Positions 34,931 through 46,570 of a DNA stretch of 64,000 nucleotides are shown in pieces. The position numbers were made by a program, and so were the translations under genes. The first letter of the stretch is position 1. Each line of letters starts with the position of its first letter. The notes under the pieces were generated by a model. That model had not been told where the DNA came from. It did no database searches and worked only from the letters and a program-made list of their open reading frames with translations. This stretch comes from Dermatemys mawii (taxonomy: Eukaryota > Chordata > Testudines > Dermatemydidae), in assembly GCA_007922305.1 (NCBI GenBank), contig ML677386.1, positions 13,373,830 to 13,437,829 on the forward strand, written 5' to 3'.

Positions 34931-35289
34931 TGTAATAAGTGTGAAGTAGCCTAGAATTAGTGTTTACCTGTAAGGGTTTAAGCTAAAGGTAACCTGAGAG
35001 GTGGACAACTGACCAATGAGAAATTCCTCAGGAGACAAAGGATTTTGAGTTTCAGTTTCTCTCTGGGTCTCTCTCTGTTCACCTCGGCTATGGCTCATCT
35101 GAATTTGGTTCATTAATTCATCTGAACCATAGCCGAGGTGAACAGAGAGAGACCCAGAGAGAAACTGAAACTCAAAATCCTTTGTCTCCTGAGGAATTTC
35201 TCATTGGTCAGTTGTCCACCTCTCAGGTTACCTTTAGCTTAACCCCTTACAGGTAAACACTAATTCTAGGCTACTTCACACTTATGACA
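34931..35289. mobile_element. Palindromic insertion, 359 bp, with 163-bp inverted arms and 5-bp TSD
   Basis: Left arm 34931-35093 and right arm 35127-35289 are inverted copies differing at only two positions seen (34934 and 34977 against their partners), with a 33-bp spacer. The termini are TG...CA (TGTAATAAGTG ... CACTTATGACA) and a perfect GCATT duplication flanks them (34926-34930 and 35290-35294), so the whole palindrome inserted as a unit. Arms contain a CCAAT (ACCAATGAG) and AGTTTCAGTTTC, a perfect interferon-stimulated response element core, at 35048-35059 and inverted at 35161-35172. The arm sequence resembles a turtle LTR start from memory. No ORF. Confidence 0.85.
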
Positions 35290-37152
35290 GCATTCAACAA
35301 TATATTCTATATAACACAATATATTGATACTCTCCAAAATCATATTGATTTTGGTCAGCTTGCATGCTAAAATTCACATTCCAAGAAGTTCTTTGAAGCT
35401 GTCATTAAGTCTGCTTTTTTTCTGTGATTCCACATGGAAACACAATGCCCCAAAAGTCTGTCGAAAAATCAAAACTAGACAAGGGGTAAACACCGGGGAC
35501 TAAATTCTAATGTTTATATCTGCAAGACTGGGCATAAAATGGCAGGTATAAAGTTAAAGCCTGCTAGGTTGAGATTCCTTTAAAAATAAGGGGATATATT
35601 TATTTAATCCTTGCCATTCTGTAAAACTTCTTTTGATCAACAATGTCATTGTCTGAACTTTTGCTATCTATAATCCCTCTCCAAATACGTAAAGACCTAT
35701 ATTTCTGGGTTGCTTTGGTTGTTTTTATAAAAAACCAAATCACATTAGGGAAGAAACTTGATCTCAGCAGTGATACTAATAACTTTGGGTGAGGTTTTTT
35801 TTTAGCACTCAATATCTCAGTTGATTTCTACTAAATTTGTAGATTCCTGCTACTTCACTGAATATTTTTATTTAACCGCATACCATTGCATCACTATCAA
35901 TATCCATTTTTAGGCCCTGGCTTCAAATAAGCATGAAATCAAACACTTCTAAAATACAAGCAATGGAATCCTCTGTTAGTGTTTTATGACTAACTTTGGT
36001 GGATAATATATTCACAGGAGTATCAGCATAATCATTTGTTTGCCCTCTTAAAACACTGAGGATTAAAAACAAACAAACAACCCCCCCCGCCCCAAACCCT
36101 GCATATATCTTCGGTCTCTTCTCTCAAATGATACAGCTAAGGTGATTCCCCTGCTAATAACTGCTGTCTAGATAATGTTATGTGCACAGTGTTTTGAGAG
36201 GGAAGTACCATGAACAGATGAGAGATGCTAAATAGTAAAATGTAAGGTTATTTTGAGTTAAACTGCAGTTTCAATGCTCTAGGGAGCAGGGGGTCAAATT
36301 TCTAGTTTCCCTTAGCAGGTGTGTAAGGTTTGTTGGAAGGATTTATAAATGTTGACCTCCCCCCTCCTCCCACACATACCATTTTCCAGTCAGTGAAGAA
36401 AAGGACCTTTAAAGGGATACCTCAGAAGCATGTGCAAGTCTGTCTTTTGGCATTTGGTGTGGTAGGTACTGTCATGAACATGGTACCTGGACAAACATGC
36501 ATATGGAATCCATTATCTGCACCACTGATGTGATGTATGATGCTGAGACATAAAAAAGAATCTTGATTTCTGAACCATTGGAGTACAGGATTTGTCTAAA
36601 ATTCAATGTGCTGCTAGTTCAAAAAAATAGAACCTTTGCACCTATAAATGGCACATACTGGATATCAGCTTTTTTCAGGAAGCTCAAAGTGCTTCATAAA
36701 TATTAGCTGACTGTAAGCCGCCATGATTTTTGATGCCATTCCCCCTTCCCAAAACAAGCATTAGAAAGAGATGTTCCCCAATCATACAGAACCAACCTGC
36801 CCTCTCCCACCCCCAGGTAGTCTCACTTTAATGTAACAATCTTCTTAGACTGCTAAACCACAGTGATATTGAGAGACAGCGCCTATTATAACTCACAGGA
36901 GAGCTGTGAGAATTAGTACTTATGCTCCTGAAAATAAGGGCTAAATAACATTTTCACTGTTAATCTCAGAATGTTCCAAACAGAAGTGTGTTTTCTTCTG
37001 TTTTCCTGTTTATAGCATTACAGTACACTGCTGACATACGAGTGGAATATTTGTGTTTTCCTTTACACTTGAGAATTGGAAATAGTTTGTTGTGAATTAG
37101 CCACAAAAGGACACTATGACCAACTGACAGAAAGCATATGAACATACCCTTC
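35290..37152. other. Non-coding DNA, nothing recognised
   Basis: AT-rich sequence with small homopolymer runs (for example C8 near 36081). No gene or element supported. Confidence 0.4.
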
Positions 37153-38332
37153 TGTGATGGGCTGGGTCACAGAAACCCCTTGGGGGCTGTCACCTGATAT
37201 GCTGGAACTACCTCTGACCCTATTTTCCCTGGCAGCTTGGGACTTCAGTACCTTGCCTTGTCAAGCCAGGTGCACTAGCCTGCTACAAACACAGCCCCTG
37301 GGCCAAACCATGTCCCCCAAAAGGTGCAGGCTTAACTGAAAACAGGTTAAGAAGTGCTCCTGTCTCCAACACCCAGATACCCAATTCCCAATGGGATCAA
37401 AACCCCAAATAAATCTGTTTTACTCTGTATAAAACTTATACAGGGTAAACTCATAAATTGTTTGTCCTCTATAACACTGGTAGATATGCACAACTGTTTG
37501 CTCCTCCAGGAATTAATTACTTGTACTGGGTTAATTAATAAATAAAAAGTGATTTTATTCATTATAAAAAGTAGAATGTAAGTGGTTCCATGTAATAACA
37601 GACAGCACGAAGTAACTTACCAAGCAAAATAAAATAAAACATGCAAATCTAAGCCTAAAACAGTAAGAGACTAAATGCAGGTAAATCTCACCCTTGGAGA
37701 TGTTCCAATAAGCTTCTTTTACAGACTAGACTTCCTACTAATCTGGGTCCAGCAATCGCACATATCCCTGTAGTTACTGTCCTTTCGTCCATTTTCTTTC
37801 AGGCATCTCTTTGGGGTGGAGAGGCTATCTTCTGAGCCAGCTGAAGACCAAATGAAGGAGCTTCAGGGTTTTTTATATCCTCTCTTCTATGCAACATCAC
37901 AACCACCAGATGGGGTTTCTAGCCAACTGGGCAAATCATATGTCTATGAATGATTCAGCTTTTTGCAGGCCAACACCATTGTTTATGTTAGTTTGAACGT
38001 TCCTAGGAAAGCTCAGATGTTGATTGGTGTCTTCCAAAGTCCATTGTCAGTTAAGTGTTTCTTGATTGGGCACTTACTGAGAATAGTCCTTTCTCAAGAA
38101 GCTGAGGAAATATTTCACTGAGGCTATTTAGAATCAAACAAATACACAGCCAATATTCATAACTTCAAACACAAGAATGATACATGCATACAAATAGGAT
38201 GAATATATTCAGTAGATCATAACCTTTGCAGAGATATGTTAAATAGCATATCTATCATAAAACATTTTCCAGTCATGTAATATTAATGCTCAGAAGATTT
38301 TTCTATAAAGCATTATTGGGGGCAATGTCACA
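37153..38332. mobile_element. Solo LTR of a turtle LTR retroelement, 1,180 bp
   Basis: It starts TGTGATGGGCTGGGTCACAG, ends GGCAATGTCACA and is flanked by a perfect 5-bp duplication CCTTC (37148-37152 and 38333-38337). The first 12 bases and the last 12 are partly inverted (TGTGA...TCACA). An AATAAA lies near 37408. The sequence matches from memory an abundant turtle LTR family and aligns with the second copy at 38786. No internal retroviral region adjoins. Short open frames inside are not genes. Confidence 0.88.
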
Positions 38333-38785
38333 CCTTCATTCTGGCTTTGCACTTATAAAATCAAGCAACCCCATGCATGCTTTTTAGAAGGAGAGATGTG
38401 GGCTGGAGAAGACTTGGGATTTCAATCGTCTGTGTTAAACAGAGACTCTTTCCTTTTCCTTTGCCTACTGTAGGTGGTTGCTAATTAACTCTTGCCATAT
38501 CGTTGTGTCAGGCCCATTACTTATATTGTGTTAGTGATAGGTTCCCTGAGGTGGCTAAGAATACTTCTGGGATAGCAAACAGCTGGAGTGAAATCGGAAT
38601 TCATCCTACAGGATATATTCTGACTGACACTGGCCTGCATGATCCAGTCAGCGGTGAGGAGGAGAAAAAATGTGGAGATCCTACAGAACAACTGTGTAGG
38701 GTGGGAGGTGAAACTATCAGAAGATAATTCACCTGCCTCTCTCCTGCGCCATAAAATTGTCTGCACAGATAGAAAGGGAGCATAG
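38333..38785. other. Spacer between two LTR copies, nothing recognised
   Basis: 450 bp without gag, pol or env similarity. Because the left LTR has its own matched TSD, this is host DNA rather than provirus interior. Confidence 0.5.
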
Positions 38786-38881
38786 TGTGATGGGTTGGAA
38801 TTACAGAAACCCTCTTAGTAGCTGCCAACTGATACGCCAAGACTACTCCTGCCTCTCTTTTCCTGCCCAAACAGCTTAGGA

Positions 38882-39732
38882 CAGTGGTTCTCAAACTTTT
38901 TGCATTGGAGATCCCTTCTGAACACCAAGCCTCTGAGTGCAACCCCACATTAGAAATTAAAAACTCATTTTAATATTTAACACTATGTTAAATACTAAAT
39001 TTAAACTATTGCCTAAAATGAATTTTGTCACTGCTTTTCTCACTGCTTTTAAATTAAAACTAAAACATATTTTTATCAAATTAAATATAAGTGGAAAAGT
39101 TATTTTTAAGTAGAATTTTATTTTAATGCTTGACAGTAATTAATGACCTGAAGCAACCCGGGGTCAGGGTTCACAGCCTGGTGCAGGGGTTGGGGTTGGG
39201 GCTCGCAGCCCAGCACAGGGTTTGGAGTCAGGGCTTATAGCTTGGGGCTCAGGTTCACAGCTGCCTGCCGGCACCGGAGTTGGAGGTCGGGGCTTAGAGC
39301 TCCGCGTTGGGGCTCACAGCTGCACGCTGGTGCCCGGGTCAGGGCTCACAGCTGATGTCGGGGCTAACAGCTGAAGTCGGGGCTCACAGCCATGCGCCGG
39401 CGCCAGGGTCAGGGGTTGGGGCTCACAGCCGTGTGCTGGCATTGGGTTCGGGGGTCGGGATCACAGTTGAAGTTGGGGCCGGAGTCAACTCGCAGCCTCG
39501 CATCTCCACGCCAGGGTCAGGGCTCAGGGCTTGCAGCTCCGCACTGGGGTCGGGGTTTGCGGCTTGCAGCCCAGCAGCTCCAACACTCCATGCCAGGGTC
39601 GGGGCTCGCAGTCCTGCCACTCCATGCCAGGGTCAGGGCTCGCAGCCCAGATCAGGAGTCAGGACTCATGACCCCCATGTAACTGAGTCGTGACCCCCAG
39701 AAGGGTCTTGACCCCCAGTTTGAGAACCAATG
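38882..39732. mobile_element. Non-autonomous hAT transposon, 851 bp, nested in an LTR
   Basis: The left end CAGTGGTTCTCAAACTTTTT and inverted right end CATTGGTTCTCAAACTGGGG are hAT-type TIRs. A perfect 8-bp duplication GCTTAGGA flanks it (38874-38881 and 39733-39740), and the uninterrupted LTR at 37153 has the matching empty site (cagcttgggacttcagtacc). The interior has an AT-rich part to 39150 and then a GC-rich minisatellite. The 128-codon open frame at 39307-39693 is a product of that repeat, not a gene. Confidence 0.92.
39150..39690 (+). repeat. GC-rich minisatellite inside the hAT element
   Basis: Degenerate units of about 30-40 bp built on ggggtcagggctcacagc alternating with gccagggtcggggctcgcag, at least a dozen copies, strongly G-rich on this strand. 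Variable unit length suggests slippage or unequal exchange after insertion. Confidence 0.75.
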
Positions 39733-40462
39733 GCTTAGGACCTCAGTACCCTGCCTGGTTTGTGTCAGACTCCCTAGCCTGCTGCAGAACCAGACCCAGG
39801 TCTGAGCCACATCCCCCAGCAGCTATGGGCTTGACTGAAAACAGGTTAGGAAGTGTTCCTGTCTTTAGCACTCAGATGCTCAACTCCCAGTGGGGTCCAA
39901 ACTCTGAATAAAATCGTTTTAACCTTTATAAAGCTTATACAAGGCAAACTCATAGATTGCTCACCCTCTATAACACTGATAGAGAGATATGCACAGCTGT
40001 TTGCTCCCCACAGGTACCAACACGTACTCCAGGTTAACTAATAAGTAAAAAGTGATTTTAATAAAGACAGGAAGTAGTATTTAAGTGATTCCAAGTAGTA
40101 ACAGACAGAACAAAGTGACTTACCAAATAAAATAAAATAGAACACACAGATCTAACACTAATACAGTAAAAGCCTCACCCTCAGATGTTTCAGTGAATTT
40201 CTTCTTTCAGACTAATCTCCTGTTAGTCTGGGTCCAGCTATCACTTGCACCCCCCCTGCAGTCACTGTCCTCTGTTCCAATTTCCTTCAGGTATCCTTGG
40301 GAGGTGGAGAGGCTGTTCCTTGAGCCAGCTGAAAACAAAATGGAGGGGTCTCTCCAGGGTTTAAATAAACTCTTCCTTGTGGGTGGAGACCCTCTTCTCT
40401 CTTTGTGCAGAATCCAGTTGCAAAATGGAGATTCCGAGCCACATGGGCAAGTCCAATCCCAT

Positions 40463-40860
40463 CTCGGCAGAGATCTGTAGTGTTGGGGCCAGGATTTCTT
40501 GAAAATTCTTACATCTGGTGGCTTCCCTCCCACCCCTCCTTCTTCTTCATTTGGATCTTGCTGCTCTGCATCCTGGGCAGTCTTGCAGGGGAAAATGCAT
40601 TTCAATGGATGCCCTTGAAAAATGACAGTTCTTGAATTAATGTTCACCTTTCAATTCATTTTTGCAACAAAAAGCACTTCCCACATAACTCCTGTTTCTG
40701 AGTTGTGCTAGTATTTGTCTTGAATAAAACTATTTGTAACTTTATTGGTGAAGACTTGTTACAATGCTAGCAGCTCTCAAAGCAGGAGTAGTGGGAAGCA
40801 AGGGGAAATCTTGAAATACTACACTGTAAAGACCATGATCTTGCATGGGCTTAAGCATAT
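40463..40860. other. Unassigned sequence between LTR remnant and CR1
   Basis: No recognised gene. It may include more LTR or internal retroelement sequence. Near 40828-40858 gatcttgcatgggcttaagc resembles the ancient palindromic repeat family seen at 42931 and 56740. Confidence 0.35.
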
Positions 40861-42872
40861 TCATAGAATCGTAGAATATCAGGGTTGGAAGGGACCTCAG
40901 GAGGTCATCTAGTCCAACTCCCTGCTCAAAGCAAGCAGGAACAGCCACAACTAAATCATCCCTTAAAAAACCTCTAAGGAAGGAGATTCCACCGCCTCCT
41001 TAGATAACCCATTCCAATGCTTCACCACCCTCCTAGTAAAAAAGTTGTTCCTAATATGCAAACCTAAACCTCCCCCACTGCAACTTGAGACCATTACTCC
41101 TTGTTCTGTCATCTGGTACCACTGAGAACAGTCTAGATCCATCCTCTTTGGAACTCCCTTTCAGGTAGTTGAAAGCAGCTATCAAATCCCCCCTTCATTC
41201 TTTTCTTCTGTAGACTAAAAACAATCGCAGTTCCTTCAGCCTTTCCTCATAAGTCATATGCTCCAGCCACCTAATCATTTTTGTTGCCCTCTTCTGGACT
41301 CTATCCAATTTTTCCACATCTTTCTTGTAATGTGGGCCCCAAAACTGGACACAGTACTCCAGATGAGGCCTCACCAATGTCGAATAGAGGGGAACGATCA
41401 CGTCCCTCGATCTGCTGGCAATGCCCTCACTTACAAAGCCCAAAATGCCGTTAGCCTTCTTGGCAACAAGGGCACTCATGTCCAGCTTCTCATCTACTGT
41501 AACCCCAAGGTTCTTTTCTGCAGAACTGCTGCCTAATCATTCGGTCCCTAGTCTGTAGCAGTGCATGGGATTCTTCCGTCCTAAATGCAGGACTCTGCAC
41601 TTGTCCTTGTTGAACCTCATCAGATTTCTTTTGGCCCAACCCTCTAATTTATCTAGCTTCCTCTGTATCCTATCCCTATCCTCCAGCATATCTTCCACTC
41701 CTCCCAGTTTAGTGTTATCTGAAAATTTGCTGAGGGTGCAGTTCACACCATCTTCCAGATCACTGATATTAATATTGAACAAAACTGGCTCCAGGACCAA
41801 CCCTTGGGGCACTCCACTTGATATCAACTGCCAACTAGACATGGAGCCATTGATCACTACCTGTAGAGCCCGATGATCCAGCCGCCTTTCTATTCACCTT
41901 ATGGTGCATTCATACATTCATCCAGCTCATACTTCTTTAACTTGCTGGCAAGAATATTGTGGGAGACCGTATCAAAAGCTTTGCTAAAGTCAAGGAATAA
42001 CACATTCACTGCTTTCCCCTCATCCACAGAGGCAGTTATCTCATCACAGAAGGCAATTAGGTTAGTCAGGCATGACTTGCCCTTGGTGAATCCATGCTGA
42101 CTGTTCCTGATCACTTTCCTCTCCTCTAAGTGCTTCAGAACTAATTGCTTGAGGACCTGCTTCATGATTTTTCCAGAGACTGAGGTGAGGCTGTCTGGCC
42201 TATAGTTCCCCGGATCCTCCTCCTTTCCTTTTTTAAAGATGGGCATTACATTAGCCTTTTTCCAGCCATCTGGGACCTCCCCCGATCTCCATGAGTTTTC
42301 AAATATAATGGCCAATGGCTCTGCAATTACATCCGCCAACTCCTTTAGCACCCATGGATGCAGAGCATCCGCCCCATGGACTTGTGCTCGTTCAGCTTTT
42401 CTAAATAGTCCTGAACCACTTCTTTCTCCACAGAGGGATGGCCACCTCCTCCCCATGCTGTGCTGCCCAGTGCAGTAATCTGGGAGCTGACTTTGTTCAT
42501 GAAGACAGAGGCAAAAAAAGCATTGAGTACATTAGCTTTTTCCACATCCTCTGTCACTAGATTGCCTCCCTCATTCAGTAAGGGGCCCACACTTTCCTTG
42601 ACTTTCTTCTTGTTGCTAACATACCTGAAGAAACCCTTCTTGTTACATTAACATCCCTTGCTAGCTGCAACTCCAAGTGTGATTTGGCCTTCCTGATTTC
42701 ACTCCTGCATACCTGAGCAATATTTTTATATTCTTCTCTGGTCATTTGTCCAATCTTCCACTTCTTGTAAACTTCTTTTTTGCGTTTAAGATCAGCAAAG
42801 ATTTCACTGTTAAGTCAAGCTGGTTGCCTGCCATATTTACTATTCTTTCTACACATGGAGATGGTTTGTTCC
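40861..42872 (-). repeat. CR1 LINE, about 2 kb, with broken reverse transcriptase and intact 3' end
   Basis: The plus strand opens with tcatagaatcgtagaatatc and agggttggaagggacctcag, the reverse complement of the canonical CR1 3' terminus. Minus-strand frames 42456-41899, 41857-41537 and 41479-41195 give the RT domain in order: NVMPIFKKGKEEDPGNYRP, SQHGFTKGKSCLTNLIAF, LFLDFSKAFDTVSHNILASK (motif A), SGVPQGLVLEPVLFNINISD, FSDNTKLGG where active copies have FADDTKLGG, and IVPLYSTLVRPHLEYCVQFW. The catalytic DD has become DN and the frame is interrupted more than once. Upstream sequence to about 42872 is the endonuclease-RT linker without an open frame. It is 5'-truncated, as most CR1 copies are. 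Confidence 0.93.
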
Positions 42873-45800
42873 TGCAACCTCAGTAAGGATTGTATACCTC
42901 AATAATATTATTACTTAACACACAAGTATTCCTATGGACTTCAATAGGACTACTCACTGTGAATAAAGTTAAGCACGTGCATCAGTGTTTGCAGGATCGG
43001 GGCCTAGAGTAGGACTGAGCATCTCAGAATGAGATCAATAAAACCCTTAGTTAATTCTGTGATAATCTCATTTTATTCTTGTTAACATTCTATTTCAGTC
43101 TTTAAATCATTGCATCATTTGCTTCTTGTTCAAGTGAAAAAGTAAAACTATTTTTAATCCTGTGAAATGCTAGATCTCAGCTTCTGTTCAAAAACAAATG
43201 CAAGAGTTCAACTTCTGTGAGTTCCTGTTCAGTTATGAATACCAGTGGCTAACACTTGGTTGTGCAATGTTCACCAAAGATGAAAAGTGTGATATACCTG
43301 CTAAATTGTTAATATTTTATTATTACCTCAAAAGTAAACAATAACATTATGTATATTTTAGTTCTATAAATATCAAAAGCTTTTAGATACTGGAAAGGAG
43401 GTCAAAGGGTCTTAAAAATCTAAGAAAGATCTGCTTTCAATACTTAGCTCTGCCACAGACTTCCTATGTGACGTTGGGCGAGTCACTTAGGTCCAGATCC
43501 TCAAAGGTATTTCAATGATTTCAAGGGGAGTTAAAAACATAAACACCATTGGGTTTTAGTCTTCATATGCAATGACTGTTTTAAAAAGTGCAAAGAGACC
43601 TTCTAATGAAAGTTGCTAAATATTTACTATTACAGCAAGTGGCTGTTCACCTTGAAAATCAATTAAAATACCATCTGTTTGAAACTTTGCACTTTACTAG
43701 ATCTGAATAATTGGGTGAAGTTGTGGAATCAAAATACTTTGGATGTCTTAAATGCTTGGGCTTTATGCTGAGCAATATAATTTGCCTCTCACATTTACCT
43801 GGAGGATACTGTGAGCGTTTCTTCATCACTGTAACATCATTTATAGCTGGTTGATTGCCTTCCATTTTTTCAAACTCTGAAACTGGTGATAAGACTTGAA
43901 AAGTACAGTACCTCCATTTTTTTGGACAAGGGCTCTCTTCTTGGTCACCTGGTTTTGAAAAGAGGATTGTGATTTACAGCGGAAGGTGAAAAAGGGAAAA
44001 TGTTTTCCTTGTCCTGCTTTTGCAATCATTGAAAGGCAATTCTGGACCATAAGAGGTGATTAAAAATTGTCTATTATGAGCTACTCAATCATGTCAGAGT
44101 CATTGATCTAGCTTTCACTGCAGTGATATTCTATTTTTCTGCTCTTGTATAAGGGTTTCTTTCTGCAATAGGATAAATTGCACTGAGCATTCATTCATTC
44201 CATGGTTTGCAGAAATCTTATGACACGTTGGAGTTGCATAATGATGCATTAAATATGTACCTTTTACAGTCTGACTAATGCAGAAGTGTCGTGATGGGAC
44301 TGAATCTCTTTCAAACCATGCCAACATTTACATGCTAAAAAGGAAGTACTCTACCACTGAATAGTACGTTATGGTGTCCTATTGAATATAACATTTGTTA
44401 TCTGAATAACACATGTACATACAGCCACACTTGGCAACAGTGAATAATTGGGGAGCTCTGTTTTTTATTTCTTTCTTGGACTTCTAAACTGGCACTGGGA
44501 GTCTCTCTAACTCATTACATTTGTTTTCTTCATTTTGTATGCCTCATTTGATTTTGTGTATCTTATTTGGGTTTGGGATAGGAGTTTATAGCCTCTTCCA
44601 GGAACTCTGCATATTGGTCCAGTATCTAGAAGATAAGACTCTTCTCTCTGATTATAGAAACATGCAAACTTCTTTCTGTGCTACAGAGATGTCCCCAGTT
44701 TTCCAAGCAGAAAAAAAATGTATGAACACTTTTGCCCTACAACTATTATACAATTGAAAAAAGTCTGTGCTGCAGTCTCTGCTCACCAACAAAGTCTTTA
44801 ATCTATGATCCCATGAAAACCCCCCAGCTCCTATAAAGTTTAAATTTCTAGATGTTTAGCAACTCAAAAGTATTTAACTATCATTTCAAATGCTTGTAAT
44901 TGCTGCACAACATAGCTGATTCATTATGTTTGCCCAATGTGTATTCAAAATATCACTTTCTTAGCATCTGGACAATATTTTCAGATACCAGTTAATTGAT
45001 TCCACTTATCATCATGTGAAGAAGGATGACTTGGTAGTAATTTTGCAGTTCAAAAGACAGGGAAATGTATTTTTAAAATAGTTTATAAAGGGAAGGAAAA
45101 TGGGGAAAAGCAAAAGACAACGAATGAAATGTGCAGCACTAAGAAACAGGTTGAGGTGAAAGTGGGAGAAAAGGCAGAATAAGATGTAGGGGTAAGGGAA
45201 GCTATAGAGAAGAAGTTAGAGAAGAAATGAAGCTAGGAAGGAAATAATAGCTACCAGAAACATTATACATTAATTTATGTGATCCTAATATGCATGAGAT
45301 GGGGCCGACAGTCTGGTGACTAAAACACAGGACTGGAAGACAGTAGCTCTAGGTTCTATAACTGTCTCTCCTTTTTGAGTTTGAGTAAGACAACTTCTCC
45401 TCATGTTATCTCAGTGTTCCCATGTATAAAAATGGGAATAATACTTACCTTGTAGTAGTGTTGAGAGGATTTATTAATTGTTTATAAATGTCTCTGAGAT
45501 TCTTAAATACGAATTTAACACAGGAATTAAACTTATTGTGTACATTCCCAATCAGCAAGATCTGTCATTGCAGCACTTGTTTTCCAGCCTCATGCTTCCC
45601 TAGAAGCATCTTAACTGTCTTGATATTTATTTTTTATGCAAGACCTGATACAAAAAGTAGTTTCTGGGATCTTTGATTTTTATGTGCATATACTTGCCTT
45701 AAAGGTTTAGTTTGCATGACTCAAGGTTAAATGTATTTACGTTACAGACAGTGTATTAAGAAACATACCCTTGATATATAAACTATACATATGGGCCTAA

Positions 45801-46036
45801 AAGCAAGATAAATTCACTGTTAATGCCAAACTAACCTCAACTCGCTTGAGATGTTAAACATTGTGTTTCATATGATATATGCTACCTCACCTATTGTATG
45901 TAGAGATCCCATTTCTACCCTGCAATTCAGAAATCAGTGTAAGATTTGACCCTGATCTCCTAACACTATGTTCTGACCATGTCTGGGTAAAGGCACTATA
46001 TAACTGACAATTATTACTAAAGCATTAAGACAACAT
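42873..46036. other. Non-coding DNA with two MIR fragments and an ancient palindrome
   Basis: 42931-42948 (cctatggacttcaatagg) begins an ancient repeat that continues aagttaagcacgtgcatcag and ttgcaggatcggggcc to 43005. 43435-43500 is a MIR core on the plus strand (agctctgccacagacttcct, tgggcgagtcactta). The rest is AT-rich and unrecognised. Confidence 0.45.
45300..45490 (+). repeat. MIR-like SINE
   Basis: Follows MIR through its length: gtctggtgactaaaacacag and gactggaagacagtagctct, then caacttctcctcatgttatc and tataaaaatgggaataatac, then cttaccttgtagtagtgttg and agaggattta. This is the most complete MIR copy in the window. Confidence 0.7.
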
Positions 46037-46570
46037 AAGAATGACTGTACTGGGTCAGACCAAAGGTCCATCCAGCCCAGTATCCTGTCTACTGACAGTG
46101 GCCAATGCCAGGTGCCCCAGAGTGAGTAAACCTAACTGGTAATGATCAAGTGATCTCTCTCCTGCCATTCATCACCACCCTCTGACAAACAGAGACTAGA
46201 GACACCATTCCTTACCCAGCCTGGCTCATAGCCATTAATGGACTTAACCTCCATGAATTTATCCAGTTCTCTTTTAAACCCTGTTATAGTCCTAGCCTTC
46301 ACAACCTCCTCAGGCAAGAAGTTCCACAGGTTGACTGTGCACTGTGTGAAGAAGAACTTGCTTTTATTTGTTTTAAACCTGCTGCACATCAATTTCATTT
46401 GCTGGCCCCTAGTTCTTCTATTATGGAAACAAGTAAATAACTTTTCCTTATTCACTTTCTTCACACCACTCATGATTTTATACACCTCTATCATATCTCC
46501 CCTTAGTCTCCTCTTTTCCAAGCTGAAAAATCCTAGCCTCTTTAATCTCTCCTCATGTAGGATCAACCAC
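46037..46570 (-). repeat. CR1 LINE, 3' end and RT C-terminus
   Basis: The plus strand begins agaatgactgtactgggtca and gaccaaaggtccatccagcc, the CR1 3' terminus in reverse. The minus-strand frame 46659-46132 encodes [40 protein letters not shown] and FFTQCTVNLWNFLPEEVVKA, the conserved RT tail, with a clean open frame over this part. Homology stops at about 46565, so it is strongly 5'-truncated. It is the best preserved CR1 tail of this subfamily here, closely related to 20041-21245. Confidence 0.9.

Larger units (their letters stand above)
38786..40462. mobile_element. Second LTR of the same family, split by a hAT insertion, 3' end lost
   Basis: Begins TGTGATGGGTTGGAATTACA at 38786, is interrupted at 38882-39732, resumes with cctcagtaccctgcctgg at 39741 and follows the first LTR (for example ctgaaaacaggttaggaagt, ataacactgatagagagata) to about 40462. 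It is visibly diverged from the copy at 37153. No TGTCACA end was found, so the 3' part is missing or replaced. Same orientation as its neighbour. Confidence 0.8.

Noticed and set aside
39307..39693. 128-codon open frame rich in GSGV/ARS repeats
   Set aside because: It is a translation of the minisatellite inside the hAT element.
37153..40462. A provirus with two LTRs around a 0.45-kb interior
   Set aside because: The left LTR has its own perfect TSD, the copies are strongly diverged and the spacer has no retroviral sequence.
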